Of a stretch of DNA of 64,000 nucleotides, positions 45,021 to 52,452 are shown piece after piece. The first letter of the stretch is position 1. Each line of letters opens with the position of its first letter. The stretch covers positions 110,935 through 174,934 of the forward strand of contig NZ_FOMR01000001.1 in the NCBI RefSeq assembly GCF_900112705.1. Direction: 5' to 3'. The stretch is from Lentibacillus persicus (GTDB lineage: Bacteria > Bacillota > Bacilli > Bacillales > Amphibacillaceae). The position numbers were made by a program, and so were the translations under genes. The notes beneath the pieces are model-generated. The model made no database searches. It saw only the letters and a program-made list of their open reading frames with translations, and was not told where the DNA came from.

Positions 45021-45050
45021 GCGGTACAATCGTACCAGAAGGAGGGGCAT

Positions 45051-45206
45051 ATGAACGAGAAGGTTCAAAATATTTATGATAAAGAATGGGTCCTCCTAAT
45101 AAAAGAAGCACAGCAGCTGGGGTTTACGATTGAGGAGGTCAGGCGGTTTCTGCAGGGAAATGTCCGGGTGGAAAAGGATATAAAGGAAGCTCATTTGCAG
45201 GATTGA
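45051..45206 (+). CDS. SinI-like antirepressor, 51 aa
   Basis: A small protein with the Sin/Slr antirepressor core (DKEWVLLIKEAQQLGFTIEE, then VRRFLQG), resembling Bacillus subtilis SinI (DQEWVELMVEAKEANISPEE). SinI-type proteins bind and inactivate SinR, the repressor of biofilm matrix genes. No sinR is in the window. The ATG follows AGAAGGAGGGG. The 74-nt c-di-GMP-I aptamer ends 30 nt upstream, so synthesis should respond to c-di-GMP. A terminator follows. Confidence 0.85.
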   Translation: MNEKVQNIYDKEWVLLIKEAQQLGFTIEEVRRFLQGNVRVEKDIKEAHLQD

Positions 45207-45233
45207 GCATATGCTTGTTAACGGAAATCTGTG

Positions 45234-45264
45234 AATCGTATTCGATGATGAATACGATTTTTTT
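45234..45264 (+). terminator. Terminator of the sinI-like gene
   Basis: AATCGTATTC pairs with GAATACGATT, followed by seven T. Confidence 0.86.
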
Positions 45265-45500
45265 GTTTGCAATTTTAAATGTTATTCATTTTTAAACGAA
45301 TTGTAATAATTGTAAAAATAGTCAGCTTATTTAATTTCGAAACGGTATGTTTACAGAAAAACGTCTTTTACAATGACGCGAAGCTTTGTTAAATGATTGG
45401 TGAAATTTGGGAGAACATTTAAGCAGCGGTATTAAAAATGTTTGGAAACGATGTGAAAAGGTTATTTGTCTGTAAACATAAAAGAAAGCTTGGTGGTAAC

Positions 45501-45971
45501 TTGGCAGAAAAATCGTATAACAGCAGGAATGATACGAGCACGTCCGCTGGAGAAGGAAACAGTAACCAAACCGCTCAGGCTGAAACGGAAACCTCCAGCA
45601 ATGGTATGCGCGAAGCAGCTATTGGGAGCGTGATAGGCGCAAGTGTCGGACTGCTGGCGAGCCCGGAAGCCGGGAAGCGGTTTGCTGGAAAACTCGGCCA
45701 ATCTGAAATGCTGAAAAGCTGCTCCAACGAGCTGCGGCGAACGGCCCAAAGCATGCTGACCGAACAGGCGGCAATGCTGATGCGGCAAGGTGCTGTCACA
45801 CTTTTCCAGGCTTATCAGACAAAAACAGCTGATAGTGGAGATGACAACGAGAATTACCGGTTGAGCGCGGACCACTATCATGAGCTGAAAGCGGAAAACG
45901 ATGCGCTTAACGACAGATTCAACCGAATAGAAGATAAATTGAATACATTGCTTGAGAAAATGGACACGTAA
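45501..45971 (+). CDS. gvpP: Gas vesicle accessory protein GvpP-like
   Basis: About 156 aa, placed first in the gvp cluster where Bacillus megaterium has gvpP. It has a Ser/Thr/Asn-rich N-terminus, a Gly/Ala-rich segment (REAAIGSVIGASVGLLASPE) resembling YtxH/GvpT proteins, and a C-terminal coiled coil (HELKAENDALNDRFNRIEDK). The TTG at 45501 is tentative, with a weak GGTGG ribosome site; an ATG at 45438 has none. The upstream space has no gvpA. Confidence 0.68.
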   Translation: MAEKSYNSRNDTSTSAGEGNSNQTAQAETETSSNGMREAAIGSVIGASVGLLASPEAGKRFAGKLGQSEMLKSCSNELRRTAQSMLTEQAAMLMRQGAVTLFQAYQTKTADSGDDNENYRLSADHYHELKAENDALNDRFNRIEDKLNTLLEKMDT

Positions 45972-45996
45972 GCCGTCCAGCGAAAGAAGGTGAACG

Positions 45997-46461
45997 ATGG
46001 CATCAGGACCAATTAAGCGAACAGCCGGAAAGTTAGCCAGTAAAGCAATGGAAAAGGCACCGGATGAGTGGAAAGAACAATTAATAGATGAAGCACACGA
46101 GAAGTCGGTTGAAATGATCGAAGAAAAAGCTGAATCTCAGGCGAACGATGCAGCTGAAAATCTTAAAGAAGCGAAAGATGAAACATCAGAAAATGTGCAT
46201 AAAAAAGCTGAAGAAGCAAAAGAAAAAACGCAAAACGCTTTACTGACGTTACGCGATAAACTGAAAAAAGCAAAAGAAACAGGCGAAGAACTGCAGGAAA
46301 AAGTCGGATCTTCCAACAACAGCAGCAAAAAGGTCAAGGGCGTGCACGATATTAAAGGCATTTCAAACATTAAGAGCGCCACAAACATCAAAGGACCTGC
46401 GGAAGTGAAGAAATCATCCGACATTAAATCTGCAGCTGATATAAATAAATATTCTGATTAA
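45997..46461 (+). CDS. gvpQ: Gas vesicle protein GvpQ-like
   Basis: A 154-aa, highly charged, Lys/Glu/Ala-rich helical protein at the gvpQ position. The N-terminus MASGPIKRTAGKLASKAMEK fits GvpQ. The last about 40 residues form six hexapeptide repeats of the type (D/N)IK(G/S)xx: HDIKGI, SNIKSA, TNIKGP, AEVKKS, SDIKSA, ADINKY. It is probably accessory rather than structural. AAAGAAGGTGA precedes the ATG. Confidence 0.77.
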   Translation: MASGPIKRTAGKLASKAMEKAPDEWKEQLIDEAHEKSVEMIEEKAESQANDAAENLKEAKDETSENVHKKAEEAKEKTQNALLTLRDKLKKAKETGEELQEKVGSSNNSSKKVKGVHDIKGISNIKSATNIKGPAEVKKSSDIKSAADINKYSD

Positions 46462-46484
46462 CGCGTTAGAGAGGAGAATGAATC

Positions 46485-46745
46485 ATGGCAGTACAAAAAT
46501 CAACTGATAGTTCAAGTCTGGCAGAAGTGCTTGACCGTATTCTTGATAAAGGGATTGTAATTGATGCTTATGCACGCGTGTCCGTTGTCGGTATTGAAAT
46601 ATTAACCGTTGAAGCACGTGTGGTAATCGCAAGTGTTGATACGTGGTTGCGTTATGCCGAGGCAGTCGGACTGCTGCGTGACGATGTTGAAGAAGAAGGA
46701 CTGCCACAGCAACCAAACGAGCGCAGCGCCCAATTCAGTATTTAA
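46485..46745 (+). CDS. gvpA: Gas vesicle major structural protein GvpA/GvpB
   Basis: An 86-aa GvpA-family shell protein. The conserved core [40 protein letters not shown] and [12 protein letters not shown] is complete. It polymerises into the ribbed, gas-permeable wall. It is the only full GvpA-type shell gene here (gvpJ and gvpS are the minor relatives). AGAGGAG precedes the ATG. A 252-bp palindromic element follows and separates it from gvpR. Confidence 0.96.
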   Translation: MAVQKSTDSSSLAEVLDRILDKGIVIDAYARVSVVGIEILTVEARVVIASVDTWLRYAEAVGLLRDDVEEEGLPQQPNERSAQFSI

Positions 46746-46757
46746 CAGCAGAGGCAA

Positions 46758-47009
46758 AAAGAGGGTAGGATATAACTAAAGCGAGTGTGTTGGGAAAGAC
46801 GAACAAAGCGATGCGTAAGCGGAAGAAATATACGGAGACTTCTGCGGGAGTAAAGGCATAGGTGAGACCCGGAGGGCGCCAGCCCGAGGGGGCTCACCAG
46901 CCGCCCGCGAAAAGCGAAGTATATTTCTGGAGCGGATAATTTGCACACCACTTATTTTGTAAGTTTGAAATTCCCTGCTTAACAAAAAAGCTTATGCCCC
47001 ACCTCTTTC
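46758..47009. repeat. Imperfect palindromic dispersed element, copy 4 (enlarged)
   Basis: About 252 bp with related ends (AAAGAGGGTAGGATATAA and TTATGCCCCACCTCTTT). It has the shared core GCGAAGTATATTTCTGGAGC and an extra central hairpin (GGTGAGACCC with GGGCTCACC, around 46861-46898). It lies inside the gvp operon between gvpA and gvpR and may reduce read-through from the shell gene to accessory genes. Confidence 0.72.
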
Positions 47010-47035
47010 TGCTATTGCTTTACAGGAGGAAGCTT

Positions 47036-47296
47036 ATGGAAATAAAAGAAGTGATGCAGACAGTCAGTGAATTTTTTGAAGCGCATGTTGCACCGCCGCA
47101 TAAAATCATCTCAGTTGAAGCGGGTGAAAAAAGCGGGTGGCAGCTGACAATCGAAGTCATTGAAGAAAAAGAATACATGAAAAAGTATGCCAAAGATGAA
47201 ATGGTCGGCGTATACGAAGTTCATGTCAACGGCGACAAAGAAGTCACTTCTTTTAAACGGCTGGAAATTCGCTACCGAAGTAAAGTTGAACAATAA
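47036..47296 (+). CDS. gvpR: Gas vesicle protein GvpO/GvpR
   Basis: An 86-aa member of the GvpO family (GvpR in the Bacillus nomenclature). Family features are the tail-like block HKIISVEAGEKSGWQLTIEV and the end RLEIRYRS. It is thought to be accessory or regulatory. AGGAGG lies 7 nt before the ATG. In Bacillus megaterium gvpN follows; here only 24 bp separate it from gvpF, so gvpN is absent at its usual place. Confidence 0.85.
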   Translation: MEIKEVMQTVSEFFEAHVAPPHKIISVEAGEKSGWQLTIEVIEEKEYMKKYAKDEMVGVYEVHVNGDKEVTSFKRLEIRYRSKVEQ

Positions 47297-47320
47297 CGAA
47301 GTGACTGGAGGACGAAACAA

Positions 47321-48077
47321 ATGGACGACGTAAACGAAACAGGCATTTACGTTTTTTGCGGCATCCAAACAACCGAAGAAAAAACGTTCGGCTCGTTCAT
47401 GCTGGAAGACACCGAATATGAGACGTATACACTGCACTACCGTGACGCCGCCATGGTTGCTGCTGAAGTACCAATGAAAATCTACCACCCCAACAAAGAA
47501 AATCTTATGATGCATCAGGAAGTCATTTCACGTGTCATGGAAAAGAGCGATACTGTCATACCGATCAGCTTCGGCAATATTTTTAAATCAAAAGCCGATG
47601 TCGAAGTCATGCTGGAAAATCTTTATCCGCAGTTTGAAGAGCTTTTTCCAAAAATCAAAGGCAAAATTGAAGTCGGTTTAAAGGTGATCGGGAAGAAAGA
47701 ATGGCTGGATGAGCGGGTGAATCAAAACCCACACGTGGAAAAACGTCCAGCAAAAGTCTGAAGCAGCCGGTTACTACGACCGCATTAAATTGGGTGGCGC
47801 GGCAAAAGAGATTTTCAGCCAACTTCAGAAAGAAGTGAAGGATGATATCTTCACACCGCTGGAAGAGCTGGCTGAAGCAGCCGTTACTAATGAAGTGCTC
47901 AGTGAAACGATGCTGCTCAATGCTTCTTTCTTAATTGATAAAGACAAGGAAGATGAATTTGATGCGTTAGTTAACGAGGCGCATGAACGCTGGAAGGACC
48001 ATAGCGATTTCAACTATACCGGGCCATGGCCGGCGTATAACTTTATTAATATCCGATTAAGTGTGGAGGCGTCTTAA
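47321..48077 (+). pseudogene. gvpF: gvpF with a +1 frameshift
   Basis: Two consecutive frames together make a normal GvpF/GvpL-family protein of about 250 aa. The first frame (from ATG 47321) ends with a stop at 47759-47761. The second resumes with KSEAAGYYDRIKLGGAAKEI and ends TGPWPAYNFINIRL, the family C-terminus. Removing one A from the A5 run at 47739-47743 restores one frame. Either the gene is truncated at about 146 residues, a slip occurs, or the base is a sequencing error. GvpF has been shown in other systems to contact GvpA during assembly. Confidence 0.88.
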
Positions 48078-48334
48078 TGCTGCATAAACTGGCAACCGGT
48101 CCATTGAAAATGGTGACAAAAGTCGGTGAAAAGGTAAAGGAAGAAGTCGATAAGGAGCTGTATGACCTGCCGACAATCCAAAAGAAACTGGCCCAGTTGC
48201 AGATGCGTCACGAACTGGGGGAAATCCCTCAGGATGAATTCCAGGAACAGGAAGAAGAATTGCTGCTTCGCTATGAAACCGCCAAAAGGCGGGAAATCGA
48301 ACAATGGGAAGAACTGACGAAGAAAGAAGAGTGA
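48077..48334 (+). CDS. gvpG: Gas vesicle protein GvpG
   Basis: An 85-aa, highly charged, probably coiled-coil protein with the GvpG pattern LQMRHELGEIPQDEFQEQEE, preceded by a short hydrophobic LATGPLKMVTKVGEKV segment. It is an essential accessory protein in studied clusters. The ATG overlaps the last base of the gvpF stop. Confidence 0.87.
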   Translation: MLHKLATGPLKMVTKVGEKVKEEVDKELYDLPTIQKKLAQLQMRHELGEIPQDEFQEQEEELLLRYETAKRREIEQWEELTKKEE

Positions 48335-48338
48335 GTTT

Positions 48339-49160
48339 ATGACGGCGAAAAAAATTTACGTGTACGGGTTTATACCAACGAGCGAATTAAATAATGACAC
48401 GTTTCCCGAACATGAAGGCTTTGATGAAGCTGAAAATCTTTATCCATTAACATTCGACAGCATAACGGCAGTCGTCTCAAAACTGGATCCTGACAGCTAC
48501 ACCGAGGAAATTATTGAAGACAAGATAAATAATGACCTTGCCTGGCTTCAAAAAAAAGCGTTCCATCATCATGAAGTGTTGATGATGCTGAACAAGCTTT
48601 ACACCGTCATTCCTTTATCGTTCTGCACGATTTATAACAGTGAAGAGCGCGTGAATGAGACCGCCTCGTCACAGGCAAGCGATCTCGAGGATTCTTTTAA
48701 CGAAATCGCAGGACGTGAAGAATGGAATCTGAAAATCTATTACGATGAAGATAAATTGAAAGAAGAAGTCAATGCCAACAACCCGGTTATGCAAGAAAAA
48801 CGGGATGAAATTGAAAAATTATCGCCCGGCAAGCAATTTTTCGAAAAGAAGAAACTCGATAAATTGGCTGAGAAAGAGATGGAAAAGGAATTAAACACAA
48901 TTTGTGAGGCAGTGCATCACGATCTTTCCGAATTGGCTGTCAGGGCAGACGTCAAAAAGCTGCTCGGCAAAGATGCGACAGGCCGAAAAGATGCGATGAG
49001 CTGGAACAGTGTTTATTTGCTGGAAAAGCCGGATGTCGATGATTTCATCAATACGGTTACTGAGAAAGAAAAAGAGTTGAATCAATCCGGGTTAAAAATG
49101 GAAGCGACAGGTCCATGGCCTGCTTACCATTTTTCAAATCTCCAGAAAGCAGAAAAGTGA
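48339..49160 (+). CDS. gvpL: Gas vesicle protein GvpL
   Basis: A 273-aa GvpL/GvpF-family protein. It opens with KKIYVYGFIPTSEL, has the central HHEVLMMLNKLYTVIPLSFC block and ends TGPWPAYHFSNLQKAEK. It is intact, unlike its paralogue gvpF just upstream. Accessory assembly factor. The start lies 4 bp after the gvpG stop. Confidence 0.9.
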   Translation: MTAKKIYVYGFIPTSELNNDTFPEHEGFDEAENLYPLTFDSITAVVSKLDPDSYTEEIIEDKINNDLAWLQKKAFHHHEVLMMLNKLYTVIPLSFCTIYNSEERVNETASSQASDLEDSFNEIAGREEWNLKIYYDEDKLKEEVNANNPVMQEKRDEIEKLSPGKQFFEKKKLDKLAEKEMEKELNTICEAVHHDLSELAVRADVKKLLGKDATGRKDAMSWNSVYLLEKPDVDDFINTVTEKEKELNQSGLKMEATGPWPAYHFSNLQKAEK

Positions 49161-49169
49161 GGGATACTG

Positions 49170-49448
49170 GTGCCTTCAGTCAGAGAAACCATTGAAGATA
49201 AAGAAGTGGGTTTAATTGATGTATTGGATGTGATTCTCGATAAAGGCGTCGCGATAAAAGGTGATCTCATCATCTCGATCGCCGGCATTGACCTTGTATA
49301 CCTGGATTTGCGGGTGTTGATTTCAGCGGTTGAAACACTGGTGCAGCAACAGGAAAACGAACGCGGCGGACTCACGTCAGATCGCTTTGACGCGGAAAGG
49401 AGAGCGATAGAAGATGCCACAGGACATTCGGGAAAATGGGCAGACTGA
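49170..49448 (+). CDS. gvpS: Gas vesicle protein GvpS (GvpA-like minor protein)
   Basis: A 92-aa GvpA relative with the shell core VGLIDVLDVILDKGVAIKGD, LIISIAGIDLVYLDLRVLIS. The C-terminal tail differs from GvpA. GTG start after GAGGGA. It overlaps gvpK by 35 nt, in another frame. Confidence 0.86.
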   Translation: MPSVRETIEDKEVGLIDVLDVILDKGVAIKGDLIISIAGIDLVYLDLRVLISAVETLVQQQENERGGLTSDRFDAERRAIEDATGHSGKWAD

Positions 49449-49734
49449 ACTTGCTCATGAAGAACCGAAAAGCGGCCGCATAAACCTTGATCCGGATAAC
49501 GCTCAAGATGGGCTTGCCCAGCTTGTCATGACCGTTATCGAGCTTTTGAGACAAATCGTTGAACGGCACGCAATACGGCGTGTTGAAGGCGGGACACTTA
49601 CTGAACAGCAGATTGAGGATCTCGGTGTTGCGTTAATGGATCTCGAGAATAAAATGGAAGAATTAAAAGACGTTTTTGACCTGGATGATGAGGATTTAAA
49701 TATCGATCTTGGCCCGCTCGGAAATCTGATGTAA
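49414..49734 (+). CDS. gvpK: Gas vesicle protein GvpK
   Basis: A 106-aa GvpK. Diagnostic segments are RINLDPDNAQDGLAQLVMTV, IELLRQIVERHAIRRVEGG and LTEQQIEDLGVALMDLENKM. Required for vesicle formation in characterised clusters. AAAGGAGAG within gvpS provides the ribosome site, so translation is coupled. Confidence 0.92.
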   Translation: MPQDIRENGQTELAHEEPKSGRINLDPDNAQDGLAQLVMTVIELLRQIVERHAIRRVEGGTLTEQQIEDLGVALMDLENKMEELKDVFDLDDEDLNIDLGPLGNLM

Positions 49735-49768
49735 TAAGCGGCCGTTTTGAACAAGGAGGCAGTTATAG

Positions 49769-50122
49769 ATGGCAGTTGAGAATCCGGTAGATACAAGCAC
49801 CATCGTGGACGTACTGGAAAAAGTACTCGACAAAGGTGTCGTCATTGCAGGTGATATCCGGGTCGGAATTGCCGATGTGGAGCTTTTGACAATCAAGATC
49901 CGACTAATTGTAGCATCCGTTGATAAAGCAAAAGAAATTGGTCTCGACTGGTGGGAATCCGATCCTTATTTAAGCTCAAAAGCACATGAAAGTTCACAGG
50001 TGCTGGAAGAGGAAAACAAACAGCTGAAAGAACGCCTGGAAGCACTCGAAAATCAAATGACACAAACACAGACTGTAAACAACAGTGAAGGAGGCGTTTC
50101 AAATGACACAAGAAACCGATAA
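49769..50122 (+). CDS. gvpJ: Gas vesicle protein GvpJ (GvpA-like minor protein)
   Basis: A 117-aa GvpA relative: core IVDVLEKVLDKGVVIAGDIR, VGIADVELLTIKIRLIVASV and a longer, polar, coiled-coil-like tail (LEEENKQLKERLEALENQ). Proposed to act in nucleation or at the vesicle tip. AAGGAGG precedes the ATG. It overlaps gvpT by 20 nt. Confidence 0.88.
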   Translation: MAVENPVDTSTIVDVLEKVLDKGVVIAGDIRVGIADVELLTIKIRLIVASVDKAKEIGLDWWESDPYLSSKAHESSQVLEEENKQLKERLEALENQMTQTQTVNNSEGGVSNDTRNR

Positions 50123-50819
50123 AAATCAGGCACCCGAAAAAAGCTCCGGCGCAGGGACGATTACCCGTGCAGCAGCCGGTGGTGTGTTAGGTGCCGCAGC
50201 CGGCTATATATCTTCAGACAAAAACCGCAAGAAACTGAAAGACTCGATCAGTAAAGAAAAATTAAAAGATACTGGTACGAAAATCAGTGATACGTCCAAA
50301 CGGCAGCTGAAGCAGCTGAAGGATGCCGGCAAAGAAAAATCCAACCAGGCGATTAATCGCCTTAAATCATCGTCATCCCCGCAAACGGCGGAGAATTTAA
50401 CGAACGATGACGATGAAAACGAAGGCTATACAACATTGGAGAATGGCACCGATAACGAAAGTGACAGCGATTATGATAACTTGAAGCTGGAGAATGAAGA
50501 GCTGCAAAACCGTTTGAACGGTCTTGAGGAAAAAATGGATAAGCTGATTGAATTGCAGAGCAAATCGGCAGATGCTGAAAAGACGCAAGAAACGTCGAAC
50601 GGGCAAGCTCAGGATGAGTCGAGCGGAAGCCAACCAGAGAAGTCAGCCGGCAAAAGTACGAAAGAAAAATCAACGTCAAACAAGAACGGCAACAGCCAGA
50701 AACCCTCTAAAAAGAAGAAGACATCGGAAACGCAAAACAGTAAAACAAAAACCGAGTCTGAAAATGCTGAAGCGGAAGAAGAAACCGGACTGGACAGTGA
50801 CGATGACACATCAGCTTAA
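50103..50819 (+). CDS. gvpT: Gas vesicle accessory protein GvpT
   Basis: About 238 aa at the gvpT position. It has a YtxH-like Gly/Ala segment (TRAAAGGVLGAAAGYISSDK), a lysine-rich amphipathic region, a coiled coil (LKLENEELQNRLNGLEEKMD) and a long low-complexity Ser/Lys/Glu tail. The ATG at 50103 has GGAGG upstream; the longer frame from 50085 overlaps gvpJ unnecessarily. Low-complexity tails like this are often poorly conserved. Confidence 0.8.
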   Translation: MTQETDKNQAPEKSSGAGTITRAAAGGVLGAAAGYISSDKNRKKLKDSISKEKLKDTGTKISDTSKRQLKQLKDAGKEKSNQAINRLKSSSSPQTAENLTNDDDENEGYTTLENGTDNESDSDYDNLKLENEELQNRLNGLEEKMDKLIELQSKSADAEKTQETSNGQAQDESSGSQPEKSAGKSTKEKSTSNKNGNSQKPSKKKKTSETQNSKTKTESENAEAEEETGLDSDDDTSA

Positions 50820-50833
50820 AAAGGGTGAGCAAA

Positions 50834-51259
50834 ATGAGTGAAGAAACGAAAGACAATATATTAGAGTCCTTTGTACGAGCAGCGAACAAATATGATTTCG
50901 AGCTGGATATTTCATTGCTCGTCAATGGGGCTATCGTGACAGGCACGCTGATTTCTGCTTCGAATTATTTTGAAGCATTAAGCGAGTCGTTTAAAGACGG
51001 AAGCGACGTGGCACAACAGCTTGGCGATATGCTGACGGAAAGCGGTGAAGCTGCCGGTTCAGATAACAGTTCAGAAGTGCACTACATTCATTTGAAAGAT
51101 ACTGGAATCTATTGCGGTGACAATAAGCCGACCCCGTCGAAAGGCAAAATCATATGGCGGGGAAAGTTACAGGAAGTCGACAGCTTCTTTCTCGGAAAAA
51201 TTTCTGAGACAAAATCCAAATCATCTTCATCCGCGTCTTCAAACAGTAAAAACTCCTGA
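50834..51259 (+). CDS. gvpU: Gas vesicle protein GvpU
   Basis: A 141-aa protein with the GvpU pattern DFELDISLLVNGAIVTGTLI and HYIHLKDTGIYCGDNKPTPS, and a Ser/Lys-rich disordered C-terminus. GvpU in Bacillus megaterium is reported to control clustering of vesicles through phase transition. The ATG at 50834 has AAGGGTGAG upstream. It is last in the cluster; the following palindromic element probably serves as the terminator. Confidence 0.86.
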   Translation: MSEETKDNILESFVRAANKYDFELDISLLVNGAIVTGTLISASNYFEALSESFKDGSDVAQQLGDMLTESGEAAGSDNSSEVHYIHLKDTGIYCGDNKPTPSKGKIIWRGKLQEVDSFFLGKISETKSKSSSSASSNSKNS

Positions 51260-51278
51260 ACGCTTATAACGATAAACA

Positions 51279-51392
51279 GTTTAGAACGAACTATACGGAG
51301 GTTAGCGAAGCATATTTCCGCAGCGGTGTACTGCTTCCCTCCTAAAATAGTTCGTTTTTTCATTTATTTTAAATATTTTTGTTCCAGCCCCG
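51279..51392. repeat. Imperfect palindromic dispersed element, copy 3 (also terminator-like)
   Basis: The inner inverted repeat AACGAACTAT / ATAGTTCGTT is followed by TTTTT, so it can end the gvp transcript. The core GCGAAGCATATTTCCGCAGC and the end TTTTTGTTCCAGCCCC are shared with copies 1 and 2. Confidence 0.8.
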
Positions 51393-51439
51393 CTGACATT
51401 TAGTGTGAATTCAACGATCACCGACGCTGTTGGACATTT

Positions 51440-51580
51440 TAACGCTGCAGATTATTGAAAAATCGCTGTATATTGCAGCGCATCGCTGTAGATGGCACTA
51501 TAATCGCTGTAGAATAAGCATGAACCGCTGTAGATCAATTGAAAATCGCCACAGATTTAGCAAGAATCGCTGTAGATACA
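51440..51580. repeat. 21-bp degenerate tandem array H
   Basis: AATCGCTGTAG-family units, as in array C, have GC words at 51444, 51465, 51485, 51506, 51527, 51548 and 51569: steps of 21, 20, 21, 21, 21, 21. It follows palindromic element copy 3. The 464-bp space 51260-51723 has no gene; the forward open frame across the array is a by-product of the period. Confidence 0.87.
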
Positions 51581-51642
51581 ACCCAACAAGGTATAACGCT
51601 CCAATAAAGTTTGCTCGGCGTGTCGATTAATCCAAAGCTTTT

Positions 51643-51655
51643 GATATATTGCATA
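51643..51655 (-). promoter_or_regulatory. Shared GntR/brnQ operator word, site 1
   Basis: TATGCAATATATC read on the minus strand, about 70 bp upstream of the gntR start. The identical 13-mer occurs at 53850 and an 11-bp version at 53896, both in the brnQ control region. Confidence 0.55.
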
Positions 51656-51723
51656 TTTCATTATTGTATATTTTGATGTATACTGGATTTACATAAAACG
51701 ATTGTGTGGAAAGGCTGATCGAC

Positions 51724-52371
51724 ATGCCAATACCTGTGAACCATTCGAGACCTGTTCGTCAATCTGCGAAAGAAAGCGCTTTTAACCAGATTCAGCAATG
51801 GATCATTGATGGGACATTGCTCCCGGGTGAAAAGTTGAATGATACAGAGCTTGCCAACGCCTTGGGGATAAGCAGAACACCGGTCCGTGAATCGCTCCAG
51901 CTTCTGGAAGTGCAAGGGTTTGTCAAAATGTATCCGGGCAAAGCGACACAAGTAACTGAAATTGAACGTGAGGCGATTAACGACCTTCTCCCGCCATTGG
52001 CAGCACTGCAGTCGTTATCCGCCGAGCTGGCCATTGACCATCTGACCGAGGACCAGTTGGAACAGCTTGAGCGCGTTAATGAACGATTTGCAAAAGCGAT
52101 CGATTCTCATAATGACTATGCAGCACTAAAAGTAGATGAAGAATTTCACCAGGTAATCGTTGATATAACGCAAAATAGTTATATTCAAAACATCGTCGAG
52201 TCTTTGCAAGCCCATGTGCGCAGACATTTCTTTCACAACTCGATTATATTGGCCGAAAAATCGGTTGAAGAACATAAGGCTATTATTAGAGCGATGAAGG
52301 ATGGAGACAAATCTGACGCATCAGCCATCATGAAACAAAACTGGCTTCGTACATTACAAGATTTTAAGTAA
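51724..52371 (+). CDS. GntR-family (FCD) transcriptional regulator
   Basis: A 215-aa FadR-subfamily regulator. The N-terminal winged helix includes LANALGISRTPVRESLQLLE. The C-terminal FCD domain has the metal/ligand-binding His and Asp residues expected (VDEEFHQVIVD, EEHKAIIRAM). The ATG at 51724 has GGAAAGG upstream, preferred over a GTG at 51706 that overlaps it. It is convergent with brnQ, which shares its operator word, so it probably regulates itself and branched-chain amino acid uptake. Confidence 0.85.
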   Translation: MPIPVNHSRPVRQSAKESAFNQIQQWIIDGTLLPGEKLNDTELANALGISRTPVRESLQLLEVQGFVKMYPGKATQVTEIEREAINDLLPPLAALQSLSAELAIDHLTEDQLEQLERVNERFAKAIDSHNDYAALKVDEEFHQVIVDITQNSYIQNIVESLQAHVRRHFFHNSIILAEKSVEEHKAIIRAMKDGDKSDASAIMKQNWLRTLQDFK

Positions 52372-52376
52372 ACCCG

Positions 52377-52418
52377 AAAAAATCCGGCCCCACTCACGAT
52401 AGAGCGGACCGGATTTTT
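52377..52418. terminator. Bidirectional terminator between gntR and brnQ
   Basis: AAAAAATCCGG pairs with CCGGATTTTT across a partly paired loop, between two convergent stops. Confidence 0.82.
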
Positions 52419-52452
52419 ATTGTCATATTCAAATAGCAACGCCCGTGCTACT

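Noticed and set aside
46758..47009. Insertion sequence inside the gvp cluster
   Set aside because: No transposase frame of useful length and no target duplication; it fits the short palindromic element family instead.
51430..51630. Forward open frame with NRCRxxx heptads across array H
   Set aside because: Same reason: frame is a by-product of the repeat period and there is no ribosome site.
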